Assembly: GCA_017993835.1 (NCBI GenBank)
Contig: JAGOLX010000023.1
Span: 18,949-82,948, forward strand
Source: Phycisphaerae bacterium
Lineage (GTDB): Bacteria > Planctomycetota > Phycisphaerae > Sedimentisphaerales > Anaerobacaceae
Direction: 5' to 3'
Length of the DNA stretch: 64,000 nt
The notes under the pieces were generated by a model. That model did no database searches, was not told the origin of the DNA, and saw only the letters and a program-made list of their open reading frames with translations. Positions 8,590 to 17,411 of the stretch are shown here, piece by piece. A program made the position numbers and the translations under genes. Position 1 is the stretch's first letter. Each line of letters opens with the position of its first letter.

Positions 8590-11500
8590 GACTCGATGCA
8601 TTTTACCGCTCGTCTCTTGTCTCTGCGCCGAAGGATGATCATGGCGACGACCACGAGGCCGTACGGGACCAGCAGGTGCCTGGGCGAGCCGTTGGCGTGC
8701 GGGGAAAGGGAGCAGCCGCCGCCACCGCCGCCGTCGTTGCTGCTGGACGCGATCACCGGAGAGTCGTCGGCGACGACATAGTACGGCGTGAAGTGCGTCG
8801 TCTTGAATCGCAGCGCGCACAACTCATCGCTGATCGTGATATGCTCGATGTCGGTGATGCCTTGCTGGCTCAGTCCGCCGGTGAGGGAGTCGTACCAGTA
8901 GGCACTGGCTCGACCGCTCGCGTCCGAGACCGCATACGGGATCGTCACCGTCACTGCCTTGTCGAAGTCGACGCCGCTGGGCCCGAAGTCGTAGCTGCCC
9001 AGGCAATCGCTCGACGAGACGAGCGGATTGAGGATCTTCGAGATGGTGATTCGCAGGTCCGTCGGGCAGGCGCCTGCCGGCACGACGATGGAGACGTCGT
9101 CGGTATCGGTGATTGCCGCAGGACTTGTGCCGACGGTGGCTCCTGTTGCCGCGGCGACCAGGGTCGAGTGCAGCGGAGTGGAATCGACGTACGTCGTCGC
9201 TGCACAGTAGATTTCCGTCGCGGTGGTGCGGTCGTCCGTCCAGATGACGTAGGGTTGGCCGGCAGCCGTCACCGCGATGACCGGTTCGCTCTGGTTGGCC
9301 TCGCTGCCGCCGTCGCCGATGAGGATGTTCGTCTTGCCGGCGCCGGAACCGATTTCCGCGAAATACACGTCTGTGTCGGCGCCGTAGGCGCCGATGTTCC
9401 TCGCGTCCTGCCAGCAGACGAAGACCTTGCCGTCGGCCGAGCAGGCGATGGCCGGATCGCTCTGGGCGGCGCCGGAGGTGTCATCGATCAGGCTGGCGCC
9501 GGTCACCGGGGCGCCGGGCAGGCCGCTGGACGAAGCACAGCAGATATCCGTGTCGCCCGACGCGCTATCCACCCACACCCAGTGCAGGAACGAGCCGCCC
9601 GGCGCGATCGCCAGGGCCGGATCGGTCTGAGAGCCGGCGCTGGTGACCAGGGGGTGATTGGCCCAGGAACTCGCGGACGAGGCTCCGTAGATGTCCGCCA
9701 GGCCGTTTCGCTTGTCCGTCCAGACGAGATACGCCGTGTTGCCTGCGTCCACGGCCATGTCCGGCGCAAGCTGATCCGAAGCATCCGTCGTGACCGCCGA
9801 CGTGGTGACGCTCGCGAAGGCATTCGTCGAACTCGCGACGTAGATGTCCTGATTGCCGCTGCGGTCGTCCTGCCACGCGACGTACGCCCGCGCGGGCGAT
9901 CCGCTGTCGATCGCCACGACCGGCGTGATTTCGTTGTCGTTGGAGTCGGTGACGAGGGTCGCCCGTGTGAAGGTCTTGCCGTCGGAGGCGAGGGAGACGA
10001 AGACGTCCCAGTTGCCTCGACGATTGTCCTGCCAGACGACGTACAGAGTGCCGTTGCTGCCCAGTGCAACGTCCGGATTGCACTGGTCGGCGGCGTCCGT
10101 CGTGACCTGCACGGGCGTCTCAAAGGCCTCTTTTCCCGCCGGCAACTGAGCGATGTAGATGTCCCTCGCCCCCTCCGGGCCGGCGTGCCAGGCCGCCCAG
10201 ATGTTGCCGTCGGAATCCGCCACTGTCGCGGGGCTTGCGGTAGTGGCCTCGTTGGCTTCGCTGACCTGGATGTTGGTGCCGAAGGCTCGCATCTCCGTCG
10301 TGAACGAGTACGAAACCTCGGACATCGTGTTGCCCATGAGGTCGGTGGCGTTCACCGTCACGGTCACCGTGTGATCGAAGTCGAACAGTCCGTCGCGCTG
10401 GTAGATGAACTCGTAGTCGTTCTTGGCGCCGGACCGGCTGCATCGTCCGGATGTGCCGGTATACAGGGTTGTGTCGCCCTCATAGATGAGTTCGCCGTCG
10501 ACGGTGATTCGGACGGAACCGGCGTCCACGCCTCTTCCGGCGTCCGTCACGTGGAGCGTGACCACGTTGTTCAGCGGGACCTGGATGGTCCCCGCGGCGG
10601 GGGACTGCCGGGCCACCGTCGGGGGACTCTGGTCCGCCGAAGTGCTCACGACCGTGACTGTGACGGTCTCGGAATCGGTGCTCTCGCCATCGTCGGCGAC
10701 GAAGGTGATTTCGTAGGAGCCGACTTGATCGGCCGCGGGAGTCCAGGTGAAGCTCTGGCCCGAGAAACTCGCGCCGGAGGGGAGCCCGGTGGCGGAGTAC
10801 GTCGGCGTGCCGCCGTCCGCGTCGACCGCGGAAACGGTGAACGACAGCGTGTCGTCCTGATCGACCGAACGATCTCCGATCTCGGCCAGCGCGGGAGCGC
10901 GGTTGACGTTGACGACCGAGATCGTGATAGTCTTGGAGTCCTGGGCCAGGCCGTCGCTGGCCACGAACGTCACGCTGTAGTCGCCCGCCTGATCGTAGCC
11001 GGGCGTCCAGGCGAAAGTCCGCCCGGTGAACGTGGCTCCGGTCGGGAGGCCGGATGCGGAGTAGGTGATGGCATCGCCGTCGGCGTCGGCGGCGCTGATC
11101 GAGAAGCCGACCGCCTGATTCTCATTGGCGGTCTTGTTCCCGATGGCGCCGAGAACCGGTGCGTCGTTCGACCGGGTCACCGTGATCGTAAGGGTCTCGG
11201 AGTCCTGGTTCGAGCCATCGCTGACGGTGAAGGTCACCTGATGGGTCCCGATGTCGCTGGCGGACGGCGTCCACGTGAAGGTCCGGTTCGAGAACGTGGC
11301 TCCCGTGGGAAGTCCGGCGGCGGTGTAGGTCAACGCATCGCCATTGGCGTCGGTGGCGCTGACCGTGAACGTCAGGGTTTCGCCCTGAGCCACCTGTCTG
11401 CTTCCGATGTGCGACAGGACGGGGGCGTTGGCATCGCCGGTTACAGGCCAGATGGGGCCGTACTGTGCCCTGTACGTGTCCCACATGTTGCGCGTGAAGG

Positions 11501-13073
11501 ACCCGAGTCCCGACCACCAGCCGGAGTATTCGCCGTCAGCCGCGGTGAAAGCCATATACCGATCCGTGTAGTCAAAGTACGCGTTGTGGTTCCACAGTTC
11601 CTTGGCGCCCTCGGTCAACAGAGCCGCCAAGGCGGTCGTGTGAAACGGCGGGCCGGCAACCACCCGATAATTGGCCTGCAATGCCTTGTTGCTCGTCTCC
11701 GGTTGAGAGGAATGCCTGATACCCCACTCCGGCAACCCGATGTCCGCCGCGCTGTACGGGACCTGCTCTGCGATGCGGGGGTCCGGCGCCCACTTGGAAC
11801 TGTTGGTGATGTCCACGTCCAACTGGGCGACATAGAACGTCTGATCATCCTCGCCGAAATGGATGTAATCGGGGGGGATATTCCCCGGCCCGTATCCATT
11901 TGTGTATAGGTAATCGCCTGATTTCTGACCAATGGCCTTCATCTCGCTGTCGTTCAGCATCAATCCGGCGAAGAGAATGGGCCACTTGCGTCCGCCGGCC
12001 ACTCCGCCGTCGTTGAACCAGTTGATTATGCCTCCGGCGGCAACGATCCCATAGAAGTCGATCCCCACCTGAACGAAACGGCACAGAAGCGTCTCCTTCG
12101 CCTCGGGTGCGAAGTCCAGATGCAGCATCAGAGCACCGATGCCGATCTGTTCGTGCATCTCTCGTCCGTAATTCGGCATGTTCAGGCTGGGGTGGGTGTA
12201 GTCATTCCTCCAACTCGGGAAATGATCCAGCCAGGGGGCAGCGAAGTAGTCCGCGACGGTCTCCAGGGCGGGCGTCTTACTGACCGGAGGCAGCCTCTTG
12301 AGCAACGAGTAGTTCAGCATGCTCTTGTTGAACTTGATGGTCTTGTCGGAGCCGCAGTACGGAGGTCGGAAGCTGCCTGCCGCGGCGGGGGACGGCAGCA
12401 CCGTCAGGACCGCCGCTCGCACTAGTTGCGGCCTTTGGTGTGGCGCATCCGCACTGATGGACGACACAAGAGACGAGTGCGCCGCGAGAGTGAGTGGCTT
12501 TGCAGCGGAGAGGCCCCACGCAACGTTCAGGGCCTCGTCATAGGGGATCGTGACTCCGCTGATGGTATTGTCATACCCTATGGAACTACTGAGCGGATCG
12601 GGGTTCACCATCGAACCGTTCTTCACGTGGTCATCGACGGACGTCGACGCGGGGTCGATCCCGATGATCTTTACCGGACCCACGACCCAGAAATCGCCGT
12701 TGACGAAGTGGCCGACGGAATGGTAGCCATCGAACTTCCATGTGATCTCGAACTGCTGGAGCGCCTTGGCCTTGTAAGAGACGTGCTGGGGCCACGCTGC
12801 GGCGTAGGTGGCCAAATCCGCCTGCTGGATGAAGACCGTATCGCCGCTGGCCGCTCCGGACTGCACGCGGCTCAGAGTCTTCCATGGTGCAGCGGCGGTG
12901 CCCGCGTTACCGTCGTTTCCATTGGCGGTGTCCAGGTAATACTCCGCCGCCTGGACGGGGGATATCGCCGCGATCAGGATGGCGAAAGAAGCCAAGCATA
13001 TCCGGAGCGTGCGCTCTCCCGAGAAACGAATCTCGCCCTCACCTCGCTGCGTCGCCGATCTGCACAATGCCAT
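8586..13073 (-). CDS. Giant secreted multidomain protein with C-terminal GGGGGGC/TM/Arg sorting tail
   Basis: 1495 aa from an ATG at 13073 with GGGGGA upstream; longer in-frame starts exist, but this one sits closest to the signal peptide (ICLASFAILIAAISPVQA). The N-terminal part (DTANGNDGNAGTAAAPWKTL and a 400-residue region) is of unclear fold. Three tandem He_PIG-type Ig repeats follow (each with VLSHIG/VLGAIG, LTYTAAGLPTGATF, FTWTPSASDIG), then a Big-type Ig domain (VARQSPAAGTIQVPLNNVVT). Next come five or more sialidase-like propeller repeats (DVALGSNGTLYVVWQDNRRG and kin) and a late domain (VSIVVPAGACPTDLRI). The final 53 residues hold Gly1448-1453, Cys1454, a hydrophobic LLVPYGLVVVAMIIL and RRRDKRR. 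It is probably a T2SS substrate anchored on the cell surface by its processed tail. Confidence 0.85.
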   Translation of the reverse strand: MALCRSATQRGEGEIRFSGERTLRICLASFAILIAAISPVQAAEYYLDTANGNDGNAGTAAAPWKTLSRVQSGAASGDTVFIQQADLATYAAAWPQHVSYKAKALQQFEITWKFDGYHSVGHFVNGDFWVVGPVKIIGIDPASTSVDDHVKNGSMVNPDPLSSSIGYDNTISGVTIPYDEALNVAWGLSAAKPLTLAAHSSLVSSISADAPHQRPQLVRAAVLTVLPSPAAAGSFRPPYCGSDKTIKFNKSMLNYSLLKRLPPVSKTPALETVADYFAAPWLDHFPSWRNDYTHPSLNMPNYGREMHEQIGIGALMLHLDFAPEAKETLLCRFVQVGIDFYGIVAAGGIINWFNDGGVAGGRKWPILFAGLMLNDSEMKAIGQKSGDYLYTNGYGPGNIPPDYIHFGEDDQTFYVAQLDVDITNSSKWAPDPRIAEQVPYSAADIGLPEWGIRHSSQPETSNKALQANYRVVAGPPFHTTALAALLTEGAKELWNHNAYFDYTDRYMAFTAADGEYSGWWSGLGSFTRNMWDTYRAQYGPIWPVTGDANAPVLSHIGSRQVAQGETLTFTVSATDANGDALTYTAAGLPTGATFSNRTFTWTPSASDIGTHQVTFTVSDGSNQDSETLTITVTRSNDAPVLGAIGNKTANENQAVGFSISAADADGDAITYSASGLPTGATFTGRTFAWTPGYDQAGDYSVTFVASDGLAQDSKTITISVVNVNRAPALAEIGDRSVDQDDTLSFTVSAVDADGGTPTYSATGLPSGASFSGQSFTWTPAADQVGSYEITFVADDGESTDSETVTVTVVSTSADQSPPTVARQSPAAGTIQVPLNNVVTLHVTDAGRGVDAGSVRITVDGELIYEGDTTLYTGTSGRCSRSGAKNDYEFIYQRDGLFDFDHTVTVTVNATDLMGNTMSEVSYSFTTEMRAFGTNIQVSEANEATTASPATVADSDGNIWAAWHAGPEGARDIYIAQLPAGKEAFETPVQVTTDAADQCNPDVALGSNGTLYVVWQDNRRGNWDVFVSLASDGKTFTRATLVTDSNDNEITPVVAIDSGSPARAYVAWQDDRSGNQDIYVASSTNAFASVTTSAVTTDASDQLAPDMAVDAGNTAYLVWTDKRNGLADIYGASSASSWANHPLVTSAGSQTDPALAIAPGGSFLHWVWVDSASGDTDICCASSSGLPGAPVTGASLIDDTSGAAQSDPAIACSADGKVFVCWQDARNIGAYGADTDVYFAEIGSGAGKTNILIGDGGSEANQSEPVIAVTAAGQPYVIWTDDRTTATEIYCAATTYVDSTPLHSTLVAAATGATVGTSPAAITDTDDVSIVVPAGACPTDLRITISKILNPLVSSSDCLGSYDFGPSGVDFDKAVTVTIPYAVSDASGRASAYWYDSLTGGLSQQGITDIEHITISDELCALRFKTTHFTPYYVVADDSPVIASSSNDGGGGGGCSLSPHANGSPRHLLVPYGLVVVAMIILRRRDKRRAVKCIES

Positions 13074-13153
13074 AGAATCCCCCGAGACCCTCTTTGCCAT
13101 TCCGTGCCAGGCTGCGCGGCGCATCGAGGGCCAGAATAAGTACCTTTGAGCAA

Positions 13154-13183
13154 ATTGTAGCAAACAACCGGTTATCTGAACAA
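13154..13183 (-). promoter_or_regulatory. Sigma70-like promoter for the giant surface protein / CPBP operon
   Basis: On the minus strand TTGTTC (13183-13178), an 18-bp spacer and TACAAT (13159-13154) lie about 80 bp upstream of the ATG at 13073. The site is in a local AT-rich island inside GC-rich surroundings. TACAAT recurs as the -10 element at 47782 and 53406. Confidence 0.55.
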
Positions 13184-13417
13184 ATCTATTGGCGGATTCT
13201 CCCGGCCGGATCCCCTGCGGCGCGGGGGATGGGCCTTCATGAGTCGGCTCTGGGCGTCGGTGATTGCACGCACGAGGCGGTGGTCGAAGCCGCCATCGCG
13301 GACGTGGCAGAGCGGATCAGACGTTCGGCACGCCGCTTTCTCGGACGCGGGCTGCTTTGGGGTCCAGCGCCGCCAGCGGAGGCCCGCCGGCGGCCGAACC
13401 CGATTCGCGTTTTTGGC

Positions 13418-13446
13418 TTGAGTTGCCCGGATAGCACACCGATAAT
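13418..13446 (+). promoter_or_regulatory. Sigma70-like promoter candidate for the exopolysaccharide locus
   Basis: TTGAGT (13418-13423), a 17-bp spacer and GATAAT (13441-13446) on the plus strand. The predicted start would leave a leader of about 170 nt before the epsI start at 13623. It is the only good match I see in the divergent region pointing into the exopolysaccharide genes. Confidence 0.45.
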
Positions 13447-13622
13447 AGGCCTGAAGTGTCGCGAAGTGCTGCTTTCAGATCGCCGGACTGCCATGGCTTG
13501 GCACTCCCGGCGTTGGGGCGGGCCACCTTCGGGGTTCGGTCTGGTTATGGGTGATATGGGCAAACAGCATACTACTCCAGGGGTATCCATATTGGCGTAT
13601 TCCTTCGGCGGGGGTATCGATC

Positions 13623-14408
13623 ATGTGCTTGCGAGGAAGTGATTCACTGAAGTTCCGCGTGAAGGGGGTCGTCTCCGTTCCTGTGGCGGCCCTCGTCAGC
13701 ATGGTGTTGCTGCTCGCGGCCGGCGTGGCCTATCGAGTCGCTGCTTCGGCTTGGGGCAAACGGTCCGATATGAACATCCGTCTGCCGGTCCCTCTGAACA
13801 CCATCCCTCGTCAGATCGGCGGTTGGATCGGCGAGGATCTGAGGATCGAGGCGGCCACCGAGGAGTACATGAAGACCAACTTCGCGGATGACTACGTGAG
13901 CCGCAGGTACGTCAACAGGACCGAGCGGCTTCTCGCGGATGCCTACGTGGTCTACTGCTCGACGCGCCCGTCCGGCATACTCGGGCACAGGCCGCAGATC
14001 TGCTATCCCGGAAGCGGGTACGAATGGGACGGCACAATACAGTCGGACTTCACCACCCAATCCGGCAGGAAGATCGAATGCCTGATTCACAGCTTTCACA
14101 GGAAGCCCCCCGACTTCCTGCAGGTGTATGTGCTGAATTTCTACGTTCTCAACGGGCGGATTACGCTGAGCGAGAACGACTTCTCCAGTCTGTTTGACCG
14201 CAGGCCGAATCTGGATGGGGATCTCGCCAGATATGTGGCCCAGGTTCAGATCAGTTCGTTCAACACGGAGTCTCCGGCTCGCGCCTTGGCGTCACAGATG
14301 GCGGACATCATCCTCCGGTTCCTCCCGGATCCGGAAGGGCGTGTCGCCGTAGCCGACGTCCTGGCGGATGCCAATCAGACGGCGGGAACGTCCCAGGGCG
14401 GACGCTAA
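13623..14408 (+). CDS. epsI: EpsI-family exosortase-associated protein
   Basis: 261 aa from ATG 13623 with a G-rich ribosome site. An N-terminal membrane segment (VVSVPVAALVSMVLLLAAGVA) is followed by an exported EpsI domain: PLNTIPRQIGGWIGEDL, the YCSTRPSGILGHRPQICYPGSGY motif region with its conserved Cys, and a long C-terminal sheet. EpsI is typically encoded next to, or fused to, exosortases (as in XrtB/XrtD loci) and is thought to act in exopolysaccharide assembly or sorting; its biochemical role is not settled. Here it opens the locus, about 22 kb from the exosortase gene. The family assignment is firm because of the GHRPQICYPGSGY block. Confidence 0.88.
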   Translation: MCLRGSDSLKFRVKGVVSVPVAALVSMVLLLAAGVAYRVAASAWGKRSDMNIRLPVPLNTIPRQIGGWIGEDLRIEAATEEYMKTNFADDYVSRRYVNRTERLLADAYVVYCSTRPSGILGHRPQICYPGSGYEWDGTIQSDFTTQSGRKIECLIHSFHRKPPDFLQVYVLNFYVLNGRITLSENDFSSLFDRRPNLDGDLARYVAQVQISSFNTESPARALASQMADIILRFLPDPEGRVAVADVLADANQTAGTSQGGR

Positions 14409-14630
14409 TTGCCCTCTCGAATATCGAAGTGACGTAACTGTAGTGCTGACAAAGGATTGTATCTGTCTGTCCCATGTCGCCGACGGGGACGGAGTCTGCC
14501 CTGTTCGACCGCTGCGAGACGAGGATTATCCATCGCGGTCGCGACGACCAGCAACATGTGTTCACCTCGCGACACGTGGGCATGCTCCACGCGACAACTT
14601 CCAGAGAGCTGATGAAAGGACAGTGAGCAC

Positions 14631-15782
14631 GTGATTGAGCGCTTTGAGAAACCCATCTATGTGACGCAACCGGTTCTGCCTCGGCTCGATGTATTCTGTG
14701 AGCGGCTGAAGGAGATCTGGAACAACCGGTGGCTCACCAACAACGGTCCGATTGTCCAGCGGTATGCGAAGAGGCTCTGTGAGTACATGGAGCTGGACAG
14801 CGTGTGCCTCTTCAGCAACGGCACATTGGCGCTTCAGATCGGGTTGCAGGGCATGCGAGTGTCCGGGGAAGTCATCACGACTCCGTTCACCTTTGTTGCC
14901 ACGGCCCATGCGATGTCCTGGAACAGAGTGCGTCCGGTGTTCGTCGACATCGAGCCCGACTACTACACGTTGGATCCGGAGAAGGTGGAGGCGGCGATCA
15001 CCCCCTGGACGACGGCGATCCTCCCCGTGCACGTCTACGGTCATCCGTGCAAGCTCGATGCCCTGGCCGATATTGCCCGTCGGCACGGCCTGCTCCTGAT
15101 CTACGACGCTGCCCATGCGTTCGGGGTCCGTGTCGCCGGCAAGCCGATCGCCCACTACGGCGACCTGAGCATGTTCAGCTTCCATGCGACGAAGTTGTAC
15201 CACTCGATTGAAGGCGGCCTGCTGGCCTTCCAGAACCCGAGACTCACGAAGACCTTCGACTACCTGAAGAACTTCGGCTTCGAGAACGAGGTGGAGGTCG
15301 TGACGCCTGGGACCAACGCCAAGATGAACGAGTTCCAGGCCCTGATGGGCGAGCTGATCCTGGACGAGATGCCGACGATCATCGAGAAACGCAGACAGTT
15401 GTACGAGCGATACCACCAACTGTTGGCGGATGTGCCCGGCATTCAACTCGTCCCGCCGTTGGGGGCGGACGTGACCTACAACTATGCCTACATGCCGGTC
15501 GAGGTGGACGTGGAGCGGTTCGGCTTGTCCCGGGACGGTCTCTACGAGGAGTTGAAGAAGTACAACGTCTTCTCACGTTGTTACTTCTACCCCCTGGTCT
15601 GCGATTTCGCCTGTTATCGCTCCGTTCCGGTGAGCGATCCGCTGACGGTTGCCCGGTCGGCGGCCGCCAGAATCCTGACGCTGCCCATCTACTCGGATCT
15701 GGCCCTGGGTGACGTGGAACGAATCTGTGAGATCATTCGCCACGTGGGGGGGACCGCCCACCGGACTGGCGGTTCACGATGA
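14631..15782 (+). CDS. DegT/DnrJ/EryC1/StrS-family sugar aminotransferase
   Basis: 383 aa from GTG 14631 with AAAGGA upstream. PLP-dependent fold: the N-terminal substrate loop RWLTNNGPIVQRYAKRLCEY, the cofactor phosphate region SNGTLALQIGL, VHVYGHPCKLDAL, the YDAAHAFG Asp motif, and SFHATKLYHSIEGG carrying the Schiff-base Lys188. It probably aminates a nucleotide-linked keto-sugar for the exopolysaccharide. The stop overlaps the flippase start (ATGA), so the two are co-translated. It differs clearly from the second DegT protein at 28041. The sugar substrate cannot be read from sequence. The 220-bp gap before it holds no gene. Confidence 0.9.
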   Translation: MIERFEKPIYVTQPVLPRLDVFCERLKEIWNNRWLTNNGPIVQRYAKRLCEYMELDSVCLFSNGTLALQIGLQGMRVSGEVITTPFTFVATAHAMSWNRVRPVFVDIEPDYYTLDPEKVEAAITPWTTAILPVHVYGHPCKLDALADIARRHGLLLIYDAAHAFGVRVAGKPIAHYGDLSMFSFHATKLYHSIEGGLLAFQNPRLTKTFDYLKNFGFENEVEVVTPGTNAKMNEFQALMGELILDEMPTIIEKRRQLYERYHQLLADVPGIQLVPPLGADVTYNYAYMPVEVDVERFGLSRDGLYEELKKYNVFSRCYFYPLVCDFACYRSVPVSDPLTVARSAAARILTLPIYSDLALGDVERICEIIRHVGGTAHRTGGSR

Positions 15783-17242
15783 CCGAGTCTCTGCGGAAAA
15801 AAGCCGAACGAGGGGCGCTGTGGAGCTTTGTCAATGCGGCCGGCAGCCGAATGGTGCAGGTCGTGATCGGCATTATCCTGGCCCGCGTGCTCTTGCCCGC
15901 CGAATTCGGGCTGATCGGGATGCTGACGATCTTCATGGCCGTGGCGCAGATCTTTCTGCAGAGCGGCTTCGGCGTGGCCCTCATCCAGAAGAAGGAGGTC
16001 ACTCAGGCGGACACTAGCTCCGTCTTCTACTTCAACGTGATCATCGGCCTGGCGCTGGCGGGGCTGTTGTGTCTAGCGGCCCCATGGATCGCCGCATTCT
16101 ACGGTGAGCCGGTCCTATTGCCTCTGACGAGGGCGATGTCGCTCTTGCTCGTGATCGGCTCCTTCGGCGTCGTCCAGACCGCCATGCTGATCCGCGCGAT
16201 TGCCTTCAAGATACAGGCCAAGGTCAGCCTGGTCTCGGTGCTGTGTTCCGGCGTGCTGGGCGTAATCATGGCCTACACCGGGTTCGGCGTGTGGAGTCTC
16301 GTCGGGCAGCAGATCTCCATGACGCTGCTGAACGTCGTGCTGCTGTGGGTGTTCAACCGCTGGCGACCCAGTCTGGTCTTCAGTTTCCACGCCCTGCGGC
16401 AGATGTTCACCTTCGGATCCCGGATGCTCGCGTCGAATCTGCTGAATGGAGTGTTCGAGAACATCTACTACCCTGTGATCGGCAAGCTCTTTCGTCCTGC
16501 CGACCTGGGTTTCTACACTCGCGCCCAGCATCTGGTGGACCTCCCCTCCCGGACGGTGGTCGCGATGGCTACGCAGGTGAGTCTGCCGGTGTTTTCGGCG
16601 ATTCAGGACGACACCGCCCGGCTCAAGAGCGGATTGCAGAGGGTTCTCTGTCTGCTGGTCTTCGTCAATACGCCGCTCATGGTCATCCTGGCCGCAGCGG
16701 CCTCGTCCACCGTGGAGGTGTTGCTCACCGAGAAGTGGCTTCCCTGCGTGGGGTATCTGCAATTGTTGTGCGTTCAGGGCGTGTTTCTTCCGCTGCACGC
16801 GTTGAATCTGAACGTCCTGATGGCCAAGGGCCGATCGGATCTGTTCCTGCGTCTGGAGATCCTCAAGAAGGGGCTCACCGCCGCCAACGTGGTGGTGAGC
16901 TGGCGATGGGGCATCACGGCAATCATTATTGGGCAGCTCATCGTCTCTGTCATCTCATACTTCCTGAACAGCTACTACAGCGGGAAGTTGCTCGACTACT
17001 CCGCCCGGAGTCAGTTGCGAGATATTGCGGGGTACCTTCTCACCGCCACCGTGGCGGGCCTGGGCGCATATGCCCTGCAGTATGTCGGCCTTCCGAACCA
17101 GATGCTGTTGCTGGCAGCTCAGGTTGTCTTCGGACTGGCCGCGTACCTGTTGCTGTGCCGCCTGTTCCGCCTGCCCGCCTTGGGCGACGGCTGGCGTATG
17201 GTGGCTGAGAGGCTGCCCGGCCTCGCACGATTGGGTGTGTGA
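15779..17242 (+). CDS. Wzx-type polysaccharide flippase (MOP superfamily, WzxC-like)
   Basis: 487 aa with 12-14 hydrophobic segments spread over the whole length, starting RGALWSFVNAAGSRMVQVVI. The N-terminal block ILARVLLPAEFGLIGMLTIF and GVALIQKK are typical of the WzxC/MOP polysaccharide_synt family, as are the central FTFGSRMLASNLLNGVFENI and YTRAQHLVDLP. It should flip undecaprenyl-linked repeat units across the inner membrane. Its start overlaps the aminotransferase stop. Together with the ligase/polymerase at 23155 and the Wzc-like kinase at 38711 it indicates a Wzy-dependent pathway. Confidence 0.92.
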   Translation: MTESLRKKAERGALWSFVNAAGSRMVQVVIGIILARVLLPAEFGLIGMLTIFMAVAQIFLQSGFGVALIQKKEVTQADTSSVFYFNVIIGLALAGLLCLAAPWIAAFYGEPVLLPLTRAMSLLLVIGSFGVVQTAMLIRAIAFKIQAKVSLVSVLCSGVLGVIMAYTGFGVWSLVGQQISMTLLNVVLLWVFNRWRPSLVFSFHALRQMFTFGSRMLASNLLNGVFENIYYPVIGKLFRPADLGFYTRAQHLVDLPSRTVVAMATQVSLPVFSAIQDDTARLKSGLQRVLCLLVFVNTPLMVILAAAASSTVEVLLTEKWLPCVGYLQLLCVQGVFLPLHALNLNVLMAKGRSDLFLRLEILKKGLTAANVVVSWRWGITAIIIGQLIVSVISYFLNSYYSGKLLDYSARSQLRDIAGYLLTATVAGLGAYALQYVGLPNQMLLLAAQVVFGLAAYLLLCRLFRLPALGDGWRMVAERLPGLARLGV

Positions 17243-17411
17243 TGCAGCAGGGCACAGTGCAGAGTGTCCGCCGTGTCGTGCGAATCGGGGGCTGTGGAAG
17301 GCGACTCAGACGACGGTTCGCGATCTGTGTTTGGCTGGAGCCTGATGGTGAAAGCTGACGGAGTCTATCACGAGGGAGCCAAAGGCTGTATGGGCCTTGA
17401 CGGAGTGTTCC

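Larger units (their letters stand above)
13074..13622. other. Divergent intergenic region between the surface-protein operon and the exopolysaccharide locus
   Basis: This 549-bp gap separates two divergent operons. It contains an AT-rich patch at about 13140-13200 with the minus-strand promoter, and a plus-strand promoter candidate at 13418-13446. The open frames across it (for example 13094-13642 plus) lack ribosome sites and recognisable protein features, so I treat it as non-coding regulatory DNA. Confidence 0.5.

Noticed and set aside
8676..11909. 1077-aa plus frame antisense to the giant surface protein
   Set aside because: It lies antisense to the protein with clear Ig and propeller repeats, and its own sequence is compositionally random (Arg/Gly/Asp rich).
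13094..13642. 182-aa plus frame in the divergent region
   Set aside because: No ribosome site and no family similarity. The region carries promoter elements in both directions.
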